Origin: Bacillus thuringiensis
Lineage (GTDB): Bacteria; Bacillota; Bacilli; Bacillales; Bacillaceae_G
Reading direction: 5' to 3'
Assembly (NCBI RefSeq): GCF_001182785.1
Contig: NZ_CP012099.1
Location: forward strand, 1,734,501-1,798,500
DNA: 64,000 nucleotides
A program made the position numbers and the translations under genes. Under the pieces are notes generated by a model. That model had not been told where the DNA came from, ran no database searches, and saw only the letters and a list, made by a program, of their open reading frames with translations. Shown piece by piece: positions 16,959 to 24,513 of this stretch. How positions within the stretch are numbered: position 1 is the first letter of the stretch; every line of letters starts with the position of its first letter.

Positions 16959-17867
16959 ATGAAAAGGAAACAGCCTATTTATGTTGCGACAAAAATGAAA
17001 ACGAAGATGGAAAAATTATGGGGATATACGCAAGAACCAGATATACATACAGAGTGGGATGCTCGCTTTACTGAAATTTCGTATTTAGAGAAAAAAGAAG
17101 GAGAACCACAGAAGTTTTTGTATAAAACAAAGATTGGATTTGGGCTTGAAATAGCTGGAGAAGGGGAATCAATAGGTGAAATAAGAAAAGAAACTGGTGA
17201 AAGAATTTCCTCTTTAAAATTTTGGACGGATAATACATTATCTCTTATTCAAATAGGACGTGGTTATTGGAAGTATACGCCGAATAAAGAATACATCCAT
17301 TTTGAGACACAATATGATTATGATACAAGATTTGGTCGTATAGGAAATGTAATAGATTCCTATATTTTTCGTCCGTTATTAGGTTGGGCGACGGCTTGGA
17401 GTTTTGATGCCTTAAAATTATGGTTAGAAAAGGGGCTTCATCCTAGGTTACTAATTAGAAGAACAATGACGTATTGGCTCGTATGTTTTTTATTTGCTTT
17501 TGTATGGATATATCAAGGGATAGTGCCAAAACTACTGTTTACTCATTCAGAAGAAGTAAAGATGCTTTCTGTATTAATCGGTTCAAATGAAAATAGTGTA
17601 TATATACTTAAAATAATTGGGGTGTTAGAAATAATTTTCGGTGTCGTATGGCTGTTGCCACTAACAAAACGAAAATTATTTATCCTGCATATTATTGTGT
17701 TATTGGTTCTAACGATAGCGGCAGGATTTACGAATATTGCAAGCTTTACAGGTCCGTTTAATCCGATTACATTAAATATTCTTCTAATGGGGTTATCAAT
17801 TGTCGGTTATATAAATAGTTTCGATTTACCAAGCGCGAAAAATTGCAAGAGGACGAGAAAGGGATAA
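16959..17867 (+). CDS. DoxX-like membrane protein with N-terminal SRPBCC-like domain, YndG-like
   Basis: The first 150 or so residues are soluble and Trp-rich, with a START/SRPBCC-like pattern (E-W-D-A-R-F-T-E-I, Y-D-Y-D-T-R-F-G-R-I-G). Four hydrophobic segments follow (about 168-190, 208-232, 240-258, 268-290), the DoxX-like half. The fusion corresponds to B. subtilis YndG, first gene of yndG-yndH-yndJ, and the same order is seen here. The biochemical role of the trio is unknown; lipid or small hydrophobic ligand binding by the N-terminal domain is a guess. A strong AGGAGGTGGGAG site precedes the ATG. Confidence 0.75.
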   Translation: MKRKQPIYVATKMKTKMEKLWGYTQEPDIHTEWDARFTEISYLEKKEGEPQKFLYKTKIGFGLEIAGEGESIGEIRKETGERISSLKFWTDNTLSLIQIGRGYWKYTPNKEYIHFETQYDYDTRFGRIGNVIDSYIFRPLLGWATAWSFDALKLWLEKGLHPRLLIRRTMTYWLVCFLFAFVWIYQGIVPKLLFTHSEEVKMLSVLIGSNENSVYILKIIGVLEIIFGVVWLLPLTKRKLFILHIIVLLVLTIAAGFTNIASFTGPFNPITLNILLMGLSIVGYINSFDLPSAKNCKRTRKG

Positions 17868-17871
17868 GTGT

Positions 17872-18482
17872 ATGGCTAATATGTATGAACGATTATTAGG
17901 GGATATCTATAAAAATCTTCATCCTGAATTGCAGAAGCGTTATGCGATTACAGAAGAAAATAGTTTTACAGGGGAAGGAAAGATGGATGAAATTTACGGT
18001 GGTTCTTTTTTCGTAAAATTCATATTAAAAATTGCATCGAGGTTTCGAATGTTTTTCTCAGAACGAGGAGAGGAAATTCCATTTACGATACAAAATACAG
18101 CTGAGCGAGATGAATATGGACAAGAATTAGTAAGGTGGAATCGTACTTTTTATTTTCATAATAAGAAAAGATATTTTAATGCAGTTATGCAATTGGATGA
18201 AAAAGAAAATGAAATTGTAGATTATTTTGGCGAACCACATTTACTCGTTTCTACACTGCATTTTCATATCGATGAGTTAGGTGCAATGCATATTTCTTCA
18301 AAGAAACAATGGTTTTATATGTTTGGAAGAAAAATTCCGTTACCAAAATTTTGTATGGTGAAGCAAAAATTGTTGAAAGTTATGATGATGAACTACAATG
18401 TTTTCGAATTCATGTACAAGTACGAAACCCGTTAATTGGCTCGCTTTTTTCATATAAGGGAACATTTGTGGAAAGGAAATAA
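17872..18482 (+). pseudogene. DUF4166 protein (YndH-like), frameshifted near the 3' end
   Basis: Reading from ATG 17872 gives a DUF4166-type sequence to about residue 159, then an implausible Met/Lys-rich tail ending at 18435. In the next frame from about 18352 the expected end appears (L-Y-G-E-A-K-I-V-E-S, then R-N-P-L-I-G-S-L-F-S-Y-K-G-T-F) and stops at 18482. That is 5 bp before the next gene and places its AAAGGAAA ribosome site at the end of this one. The break falls at an A4T4 run, where one missing T would restore the frame. It is either a real indel or an assembly error. No canonical slippery heptamer supports programmed frameshifting. Confidence 0.8.
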
Positions 18483-18487
18483 ACGAT

Positions 18488-20113
18488 ATGAAAAATATAA
18501 TATTTGGGCTTGCTTGTTATGTTGTTTTTCTATTATGTGAGCGGTCGAATACAAATCCTGTTGAAGCAATTATATTATTATCTGTTTTATTATTTATACC
18601 AATGTCGTTTTGTATTATTGATAAAAGAAAAAGAGATGGATCGTATTTATTATTTTATAAATTCGTATCGTTTTTATATCCAATCGCAGCAATTTGTGCA
18701 ATGCTAGCTTTCGTCACAAATCACTATGTATTTGCGCTAGTTTGGTTTGTATATACAGGAATTGTTGCGTTATTTGGTGTAAGTAGATTGCTAGAAAGAG
18801 GATGGAAGCCGTTAGAAGAGACCGCCATAGATAGTGCGTTTATTTATTTGTTTTTAGGTGGTTTTTGGTTTTTTGCTTCAGTAGCAAAACTTTCAATTAT
18901 GCATTTTAGCTCTGACATTGTTTTACTCACAGCTGCACATTTTCATTATTCGGCGTTTCTATTGCCATTATCAGCTGGTTTAATAGGGAGAAAAAGAGAA
19001 AAGAGAAGTAAAGTATATGATGCTATTATGTTTATCATCATGATTTCACCTATGACAGTTGCAATAGGAATTACATACTCGAGAATATTTGAATTTTTTG
19101 CAGTGTTTCTATATTTATGTGCGATTTATGGATATGGATTTTACGTTTGGAGAGCAAAATTTAATACTATCAGTGCAAAGATTCTTCTAATCATTTCGTC
19201 TAGTACGCTCATGGTTACAATTATGTTCTCACTCATATACTCATATGGGAATTTGAAGCATGTAATGACGATTACAATTACCCAAATGGTTTGGATTCAC
19301 GGTGTTGTCAATGGAATTGGAGTAGCGTTACCAGCATTTGTTGGCTGGATGATCGAAAAGAGTGTTCCGAATTATAAATACTACGGAAAACCAATGAGTA
19401 AGTTAAGAGGAAATGTGGCAATTGGTGAAGCGTTTTTATATGGCAGAAATTTAGTAGACAGTAAGGAATACAATGGTTTAGTTGATAAAATGAATGATTT
19501 TCATAGTGAGGCATTTGAAGCAACGAAGATTCCTTTAACCATTATTCATTTTTATGAAAATACAACAGAGTATGAGTTGCAATCGAATATTAAATGGGCT
19601 CATTGGTTCCGCCCATTTGCATTTTGTTATGAGAAAATGAGCAAGCGTGTAGGACAAATACATTTAGGAATGGGCGACAAGTGGGAACCGATGCATGGCT
19701 CTATCATTGGTGTAATGGATGAGGAAGATGGAAGAGAGAATGTAAGAGCTTGGCTAAGGAAAAATGAAGCAGGTGAATCTATTTTTGTAGCTCTTTATTC
19801 AAAGCATACAAATAAGGATGAGACATATATGAATATCGCCTTGCCTTTACCTTATTCGAATATGACTGGTATTTTGAGGCTATGTAATGATAATCATGAT
19901 TTAATCATTACTAGTAAGTTAAGAGAAAATGGCCAGGGAGATGAGGGGATTTATTTACATACTCGGTTCTTAACAATCCGTTTACCGTTAGCAGAGACTT
20001 TCATCATTACAGAGGGTAAGGATGAAATGTTAACAGCTCATCATAGCATGTGGCTATTTGGACTTGAATTTTTACATATTCATTATAAGATTGAAAGAAT
20101 TGCACAGAGGTAA
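18488..20113 (+). CDS. YndJ-family polytopic membrane protein
   Basis: The 541-residue protein has nine or ten hydrophobic segments in residues 1-290, followed by a soluble C-terminal domain with the pattern Y-G-R-N-L-V-D-S-K-E-Y and a beta-rich tail. It is the third gene of the yndGHJ-type operon, following the intended yndH stop by 5 bp. The family function is unknown; the soluble domain is probably cytoplasmic. The gene is intact although its upstream neighbour is frameshifted, so loss of translational coupling could lower its expression. Confidence 0.8.
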   Translation: MKNIIFGLACYVVFLLCERSNTNPVEAIILLSVLLFIPMSFCIIDKRKRDGSYLLFYKFVSFLYPIAAICAMLAFVTNHYVFALVWFVYTGIVALFGVSRLLERGWKPLEETAIDSAFIYLFLGGFWFFASVAKLSIMHFSSDIVLLTAAHFHYSAFLLPLSAGLIGRKREKRSKVYDAIMFIIMISPMTVAIGITYSRIFEFFAVFLYLCAIYGYGFYVWRAKFNTISAKILLIISSSTLMVTIMFSLIYSYGNLKHVMTITITQMVWIHGVVNGIGVALPAFVGWMIEKSVPNYKYYGKPMSKLRGNVAIGEAFLYGRNLVDSKEYNGLVDKMNDFHSEAFEATKIPLTIIHFYENTTEYELQSNIKWAHWFRPFAFCYEKMSKRVGQIHLGMGDKWEPMHGSIIGVMDEEDGRENVRAWLRKNEAGESIFVALYSKHTNKDETYMNIALPLPYSNMTGILRLCNDNHDLIITSKLRENGQGDEGIYLHTRFLTIRLPLAETFIITEGKDEMLTAHHSMWLFGLEFLHIHYKIERIAQR

Positions 20114-20115
20114 GA

Positions 20116-20146
20116 AAGGCTTGGATAGGTTTCCAAGCTTTTTTAT
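20116..20146 (+). terminator. Intrinsic terminator after the yndGHJ-like operon
   Basis: A GCTTGGA/TCCAAGC stem is followed by T6. Confidence 0.7.
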
Positions 20147-20334
20147 GTATGGGTAATTGTCATAGAAACTTGTTTATTTAGCTCATCATCCCAAACGCGT
20201 TGAATTTCAAAAGTGCCTTTTTCAAAAAATAATGGGAATCTTTCTTTAAACCAAGTTTGCATAGGTAGCTTTAGTGCTGTATCGATTGGTATCCATAAGA
20301 AAGAATAAGCCCTAAAGAAATTAGGACTTATTCT
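20143..20334 (-). pseudogene. Start-less ORF, apparent C-terminal remnant
   Basis: This minus-strand frame is open for about 63 codons with no start or ribosome site. From about 20310 it encodes a protein-like stretch (S-F-L-W-I-P-I-D-T-A-L-K-L-P-M-Q, later E-K-G-T-F-E-I-Q-R-V-W-D-D-E) and ends at TAA 20143. The W-I-P-I-D pattern is reminiscent of Nudix-type C-termini, but I am not sure. Its 5' part is replaced by the 3' end and terminator of the neighbouring secreted-protein gene, so it looks like the tail of a deleted gene. Confidence 0.35.
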
Positions 20335-20335
20335 T
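20297..20335 (-). terminator. Terminator-like hairpin after the secreted-protein gene
   Basis: AAGAATAAG-x-CCTAA and its complement form a long stem overlapping the stop codon on the minus strand; the T-run is weak. Confidence 0.55.
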
Positions 20336-20792
20336 CATTAAATACAAATGTTTGTTTCATTTTTTTACCTTCATTTAACGGATGGCCGTTATAAGAGAAA
20401 TTCTTTTCTTCCCAAGTGATCACAACTTTAAAATTATGACTATTAAAGTCTAATGGGAATACCATGTAGTCAAAGCTTGTATGACTTTTAGAAATATTTT
20501 CATTAGGTGTAGTAGGTTTAAAGGTAGCCTTAGAGGTAGGATTGTTATCAAGTATTTCCACGGATACGTTTGATACATCATGACCGATGTTTTTTACGAG
20601 TAAACTATACGTATCAAATACACCTTGTTTCGGCTGGATTGCTTGCTTGTTTGAGTTATGAGATTTATCAATTTCGACATACCATTGTTTAGACTTTGAC
20701 GCAATCGGTAGTGACTGAAATGTGTAAGCACTAGCTTGCATTGGTAGTGCTAAACATATAAGCGTAAAGAGAGTTAATATTTTTCGTTTCAT
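20328..20792 (-). CDS. Hypothetical secreted protein
   Basis: The 154-residue product opens with a clear signal peptide: M-K-R-K, a hydrophobic core, then an A-S-A cleavage site near residue 22. The mature part is beta-rich and polar, with S-L-L-V-K-N-I-G-H-D-V-S-N-V-S-V-E-I-L-D, suggestive of an immunoglobulin-like fold. There is no sortase motif or lipobox, so it is probably released or loosely wall-bound. I do not recognise the family. It is monocistronic. Confidence 0.75.
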   Translation of the reverse strand: MKRKILTLFTLICLALPMQASAYTFQSLPIASKSKQWYVEIDKSHNSNKQAIQPKQGVFDTYSLLVKNIGHDVSNVSVEILDNNPTSKATFKPTTPNENISKSHTSFDYMVFPLDFNSHNFKVVITWEEKNFSYNGHPLNEGKKMKQTFVFNEE

Positions 20793-21196
20793 TTTTTGAG
20801 AGCTCCCATTCTTTAATGGATTTACTTGTTATTATCTTCTTTTTACGAGCGAATATACCATATAATGTAAAACGGGTATTGTGAGTAGTGAATTAATATC
20901 TTATTCACTACTCTTATAGCTGGCATAATTACGTATGTAGTAAGAAAGAATAAATTTATTTTTTCTATACTTAGATTGCCGCCCTTTTTAAAAGGGCTAT
21001 TTTTACGTTTTAATAAAAAGAATATACTAAGAGTTCCGTATAAATTATTTATTTTAATGTAGTTAAATGTGCTTATATATGTGAAATTAGAGAAGGAAGC
21101 TGTGTAGAGATGTTTCTACACAGCTTTTTAGGATATGAAAGAATTTCCAAAAATATGTTAAAATAACATTGTCATACAACAAGGGGGATTTGTTTT
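20793..21196. other. 404-bp intergenic region with three hairpins
   Basis: Three inverted repeats are visible: 20883-20912 (GAGTAGTGAAT/ATTCACTACTC), about 20993-21010 (CCCTTTT/AAAAGGG followed by a T-rich stretch) and 21098-21130 (GCTGTGTAGA/TCTACACAGC followed by T5). The last is a good plus-strand terminator although no plus-strand gene precedes it. A small RNA or a long ppk2 leader is possible. No convincing ORF was found. Confidence 0.45.
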
Positions 21197-22000
21197 ATGG
21201 AAAATGGACATCTTGCTAAAGTAGACTTAACGAAAAAAATTGAATCAAAATCTAAGTACAATAAGAAACTCGAAAAATATCAAAGGCGCTTATTAGCATT
21301 ACAACAAATTTTGAAAGAAGAAAAAATTGCGGTTATGCTTGTTATGGAAGGATGGGATGCGGCTGGTAAAGGTGGGGCAATTAAGCGGGTGACGGAACAT
21401 CTTGACCCACGTGGGTTCCAAGTAAATCCAATTGGAGCGCCTGCACCTCATGAAAAACGTTACCATTATTTGCAACGTTTCTGGCGCAAAATTCCACAGT
21501 ACGGGCAAATTACTATTTTTGATCGCTCATGGTACGGTCGTGTGTTAGTTGAGCGTGTTGAAGGTTTTGCTACAAAGGAAGAGTGGATGAGAGCATATGA
21601 TGAGATTAATGATTTTGAAAAACTACTAACAGATGACCATTACATAATAGGGAAGTTCTTCTATCATATAAGTAAAGAGAAACAGTTAAAGAGATTTAAA
21701 GATAGAGAGAAAAATCCTTTGAAAAGATGGAAAATTACAGACGAAGATTGGCGTAATCGTGAAAAATGGGATGAGTATGTTGAAGCGATGGAAGACATGT
21801 TTGAAAGAACAAGTAAGCCAAATGCGAAGTGGCATATTATTGAAAGTAACGATAAATTGTATGCCCGTGTGAAAACGTTAAAAATCATTATTTCATTCAT
21901 AGAAGATTATTTCTTAGAACATGGTATAGAATTGCCTTCTTATTATTATGAAATGAAAGAGGATATTGAAGTTTTGCAAGATGTAGGTGTTAAAGAGTAA
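21197..22000 (+). CDS. ppk2: Polyphosphate kinase 2 family protein
   Basis: This 267-residue single-domain PPK2 has Walker A G-W-D-A-A-G-K-G-G (about residues 52-60), the D-P-R-G-F element, and the F-D-R-S-W-Y-G-R-V-L-V-E-R-V Walker B/lid segment (about 109-122). Such enzymes transfer phosphate from polyphosphate to nucleoside mono- or diphosphates. Sequence alone does not separate the AMP, ADP or broad-specificity classes. GGGGG precedes the ATG. It is monocistronic, with a terminator-like hairpin 66 bp upstream. Confidence 0.92.
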   Translation: MENGHLAKVDLTKKIESKSKYNKKLEKYQRRLLALQQILKEEKIAVMLVMEGWDAAGKGGAIKRVTEHLDPRGFQVNPIGAPAPHEKRYHYLQRFWRKIPQYGQITIFDRSWYGRVLVERVEGFATKEEWMRAYDEINDFEKLLTDDHYIIGKFFYHISKEKQLKRFKDREKNPLKRWKITDEDWRNREKWDEYVEAMEDMFERTSKPNAKWHIIESNDKLYARVKTLKIIISFIEDYFLEHGIELPSYYYEMKEDIEVLQDVGVKE

Positions 22001-22006
22001 ATAAGA

Positions 22007-22051
22007 AAATGGCCCTGTGAATTGGTGAAACCAAATTATGGGGCTTTTTTA
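22007..22051 (+). terminator. Intrinsic terminator after ppk2
   Basis: A GGCCC/GGGGCT outer stem and AATTGG/CCAAATT inner pairing are followed by T6. Confidence 0.65.
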
Positions 22052-22062
22052 TTTAGAAACAT

Positions 22063-22091
22063 TTTACAATTAACAGAATAAGGTGTATAAT
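22063..22091 (+). promoter_or_regulatory. Promoter of the padR-mfs operon
   Basis: TTTACA (22063-22068) and TATAAT (22086-22091) have a 17-bp spacer. The -10 and the start point lie within the 45-bp palindrome. Confidence 0.7.
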
Positions 22092-22131
22092 CAATAATCA
22101 TATTAACATTGTTAATATGATTATTGATTAT
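22087..22131. promoter_or_regulatory. 45-bp perfect palindrome, probable PadR operator
   Basis: Two perfect 22-bp arms flank one central base. The site covers the -10 and transcription start of the operon and lies just before the PadR gene, the classic place for an autorepressor. The centre reads TTAACA-T-TGTTAA. Transcripts would begin inside it, so a DNA operator is more likely than an RNA hairpin. Confidence 0.7.
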
Positions 22132-22152
22132 ATAATATGTGGGGGTTTTACT

Positions 22153-22692
22153 TTGAAGGGAAGAGATGTTGTTTTAGGTTTATTAATGGAAAAGGAATTG
22201 TCTGGTTACGATATTAAAATTGTGTTTGAAGACGTATTTACTCATTTTTTTGATGGAAGTTTTGGAATGATTTATCCAACGTTACGACAATTGGAGAATG
22301 AGGGGAAAATAAAAAAAGAGGTTGTCATGCAAGAGGGAAAACCGAATAAGAAAATGTACTTTATTACAGATGAGGGGCGTGAAGAATTTTATCAATACAT
22401 GCAGACACCTGTAGAGAAGGATGTTTTACGTTCGGATTTTTTAATGAGAATGTATTTTGGTAACTATAGTGATGATGTAACAATAAAAAAATGGATTAAA
22501 GATGAAATTGAAAGAAAAGAAGCGTACATTGCAGATCTTCGATTGAAATATGAAAAGTGGAGAGTAGGTATTACTTTCGTCGAAGAAATTTCACTAGACG
22601 TAGGTATTGCATCGTATAGTGCACAAGTGGAGACTTTGAAGAAAAAATTAGAAGAGTTAGAGGCGAAAGAAAACAATAAAACAGAAGAATGA
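22153..22692 (+). CDS. PadR-family transcriptional regulator
   Basis: This is a PadR repressor of about 179 residues. The N-terminal winged helix (V-V-L-G-L-L-M-E-K-E-L-S-G-Y-D-I, later Y-P-T-L-R-Q-L-E-N-E-G-K-I) is followed by an antiparallel helical dimerisation domain ending in coiled coil. I chose TTG 22153, seven bases after GGGGG, since it puts the usual PadR start at residue 1; an upstream in-frame ATG (22117) lies within the palindrome. It should repress itself and the adjacent MFS exporter until an effector binds. Confidence 0.88.
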   Translation: MKGRDVVLGLLMEKELSGYDIKIVFEDVFTHFFDGSFGMIYPTLRQLENEGKIKKEVVMQEGKPNKKMYFITDEGREEFYQYMQTPVEKDVLRSDFLMRMYFGNYSDDVTIKKWIKDEIERKEAYIADLRLKYEKWRVGITFVEEISLDVGIASYSAQVETLKKKLEELEAKENNKTEE

Positions 22693-22728
22693 AAAACGCG
22701 TTCACAATAAATAAAGGGGTATATAAAG

Positions 22729-24477
22729 ATGGAGCAATCAAAGGGTATTAAGATTGTCTTTTTAATGTGTCTAGGTATCTTTCTTTGTATGATTGATACG
22801 ACAATTATGAATATAGCTTTACCGGCAATACAATCGAGTGTAAATACTTCATTAGAAAAGATGTCTTGGGTATTAAATGTTTATACAATGACGATTGCAG
22901 TACTTGCCATTCCGTTAGGGCGGATAGCTGATATCTTTGGAAAAGCAAAGATGTATATTCTTGGTCTGGTGATTTTTGGTGGTGGATCGGTACTTTGCGC
23001 TTTTGCTAATACAGGCGATTTTCTTATTTTTTCTCGTTTTATACAAAGTATTGGGGCAGCGATTTTATTTCCAACAAGTATGGTAATTGGTGTATCAGCT
23101 ATGCCATTAGCTAAAAGGCATGTTGCGCTTGCGATTTTAGGAGTAACACAAGGATTGTCAGCTGCTATGGGACCAGTAATAGGTGGAATTATTACGCAAA
23201 ATTTAGGATGGAGATGGGTGTTCTTCGTTAATGTTCCGGTTTGTATAATAGGAATCGTGTTATGTTGCATCATGCTACAAATAAAAAATGAAGAACGTAT
23301 TATCTCAAAAATAGATTGGATAGGACTACTATTAAGTAGCACAGCAATTTTTTCATTTACTCTCATATTAGTAAAAGGTAATACATGGGGATGGCAAAGT
23401 AATATTGCTTTGTCTTGTTATACAATTAGTACTATTTCTCTTATTCTATTTGTTTTAGTAGAACGAAAGATTCATAACCCAATGGTGAATTTAAAGTTAT
23501 TTCAAGATCGAATGTTTGTCGGAGCGTCGATCGTTGTTATATTAAGTAATTTATTTTTAATTGGAGTTACTGTATTGCTTCCGACGTTCTTGACGAAACT
23601 ACAAGGTCGAACGGAAATTGAAGCGGCTTTTTTAGTGACACCTATTTCAGCAATGATATTTTTTGTCTCACCAGTTGCAGCAACTTTAATTAAAAAACTC
23701 GGAAAAGTAACTATTATTTTGTCAGGATTTCTTATTATGGGGCTAGCCTACTATTGGTTGCAAATGATCGATGTTCATTCAACAAATATAGAAATTATTA
23801 TTCCATGTATGATATTAGGTGTTGGATATGGTTTAGTAGTGGGGCCAATTACAGTTTTAAGTGCGTCTTCATTTGAAGGAGAATTACTAACTGCTTCTCA
23901 AAGTGTTGTATCAATGTTACGACAAGTTGGAATTGTATTGGCGGTCGCAATATTTGTCTCTAACTTAACTCACAATTTAACTGTAAATAAAGAAAAGGTA
24001 TATCGTTATGCAGAAGAAAAGGTGCGGAATATTCATGTGAATAGTGCTGAGCAAGCTGAAATTTTACAAATGACTAAAGAGAAAATAGAGAATCAAAGTT
24101 TAGAGTCTAATATAAATAAGAAACAAAATGCAATGGCAATGGGATTAAGTAAAGAGAAAAAGGAAGAATTGATTCGCGACAAGACGGCTGAAATATTAAG
24201 AGAAGTTCCAGTAGAATATAGAGATGTAAAAAGAGAAGAAGTTATGAGGCAAGTGACAAAAGAAGTTGAAAAACAAGAGGAAAGTATAAAGAAAGAGGTA
24301 CTCACATTTTCGAATGATGTGAATCATTATGCCAAGAATCAGATGGCTATGAGTTTTACAGATTTATATAAAGCAAGTGTGCCAATTATTTTAATTTGTG
24401 CTTTCGTAAGCTTGTTGTTTTGGGAAGGGAAAGCTTTGAGTAAAAAGAGAAGGGGACGGATAGTAGAAGAAGCGTAA
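22729..24477 (+). CDS. DHA2-family MFS drug exporter with long hydrophilic insert
   Basis: The 582-residue protein is a 14-helix EmrB/QacA-type proton antiporter. The motif-A loop is G-R-I-A-D-I-F-G, and the antiporter motif C lies in helix 5 (G-P-V-I-G-G). Between the last two helices a charged, probably helical insert of about 120 residues (about 418-540) is rich in Glu and Lys. By the usual topology this loop lies outside the membrane and is unusually long. The gene follows padR by 36 bp and is presumably its target. Substrate unknown. Confidence 0.88.
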   Translation: MEQSKGIKIVFLMCLGIFLCMIDTTIMNIALPAIQSSVNTSLEKMSWVLNVYTMTIAVLAIPLGRIADIFGKAKMYILGLVIFGGGSVLCAFANTGDFLIFSRFIQSIGAAILFPTSMVIGVSAMPLAKRHVALAILGVTQGLSAAMGPVIGGIITQNLGWRWVFFVNVPVCIIGIVLCCIMLQIKNEERIISKIDWIGLLLSSTAIFSFTLILVKGNTWGWQSNIALSCYTISTISLILFVLVERKIHNPMVNLKLFQDRMFVGASIVVILSNLFLIGVTVLLPTFLTKLQGRTEIEAAFLVTPISAMIFFVSPVAATLIKKLGKVTIILSGFLIMGLAYYWLQMIDVHSTNIEIIIPCMILGVGYGLVVGPITVLSASSFEGELLTASQSVVSMLRQVGIVLAVAIFVSNLTHNLTVNKEKVYRYAEEKVRNIHVNSAEQAEILQMTKEKIENQSLESNINKKQNAMAMGLSKEKKEELIRDKTAEILREVPVEYRDVKREEVMRQVTKEVEKQEESIKKEVLTFSNDVNHYAKNQMAMSFTDLYKASVPIILICAFVSLLFWEGKALSKKRRGRIVEEA

Positions 24478-24509
24478 AGGAAAACAGGCTGCTATTAGCC
24501 TGTTTTCCT
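24478..24509. terminator. Bidirectional terminator
   Basis: A GGAAAACAGGCT/AGCCTGTTTTCC hairpin lies between the convergent MFS and LRR genes. Confidence 0.8.
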
Positions 24510-24513
24510 TACG

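Noticed and set aside
18341..18360. Programmed -1 frameshift in the yndH-like gene
   Set aside because: The A4T4 run does not form an X-XXY-YYZ heptamer in the zero frame and no downstream stem was seen; a one-base loss is simpler.
22087..22131. Reading the 45-bp palindrome as an intrinsic terminator of ppk2
   Set aside because: A separate ppk2 terminator lies at 22007-22051, the palindrome is AT-rich without a T-run, and it overlaps a consensus promoter.
22881..23366. 161-codon minus-strand frame in the MFS exporter
   Set aside because: Antisense to transmembrane helices; no start context and no recognisable domain.
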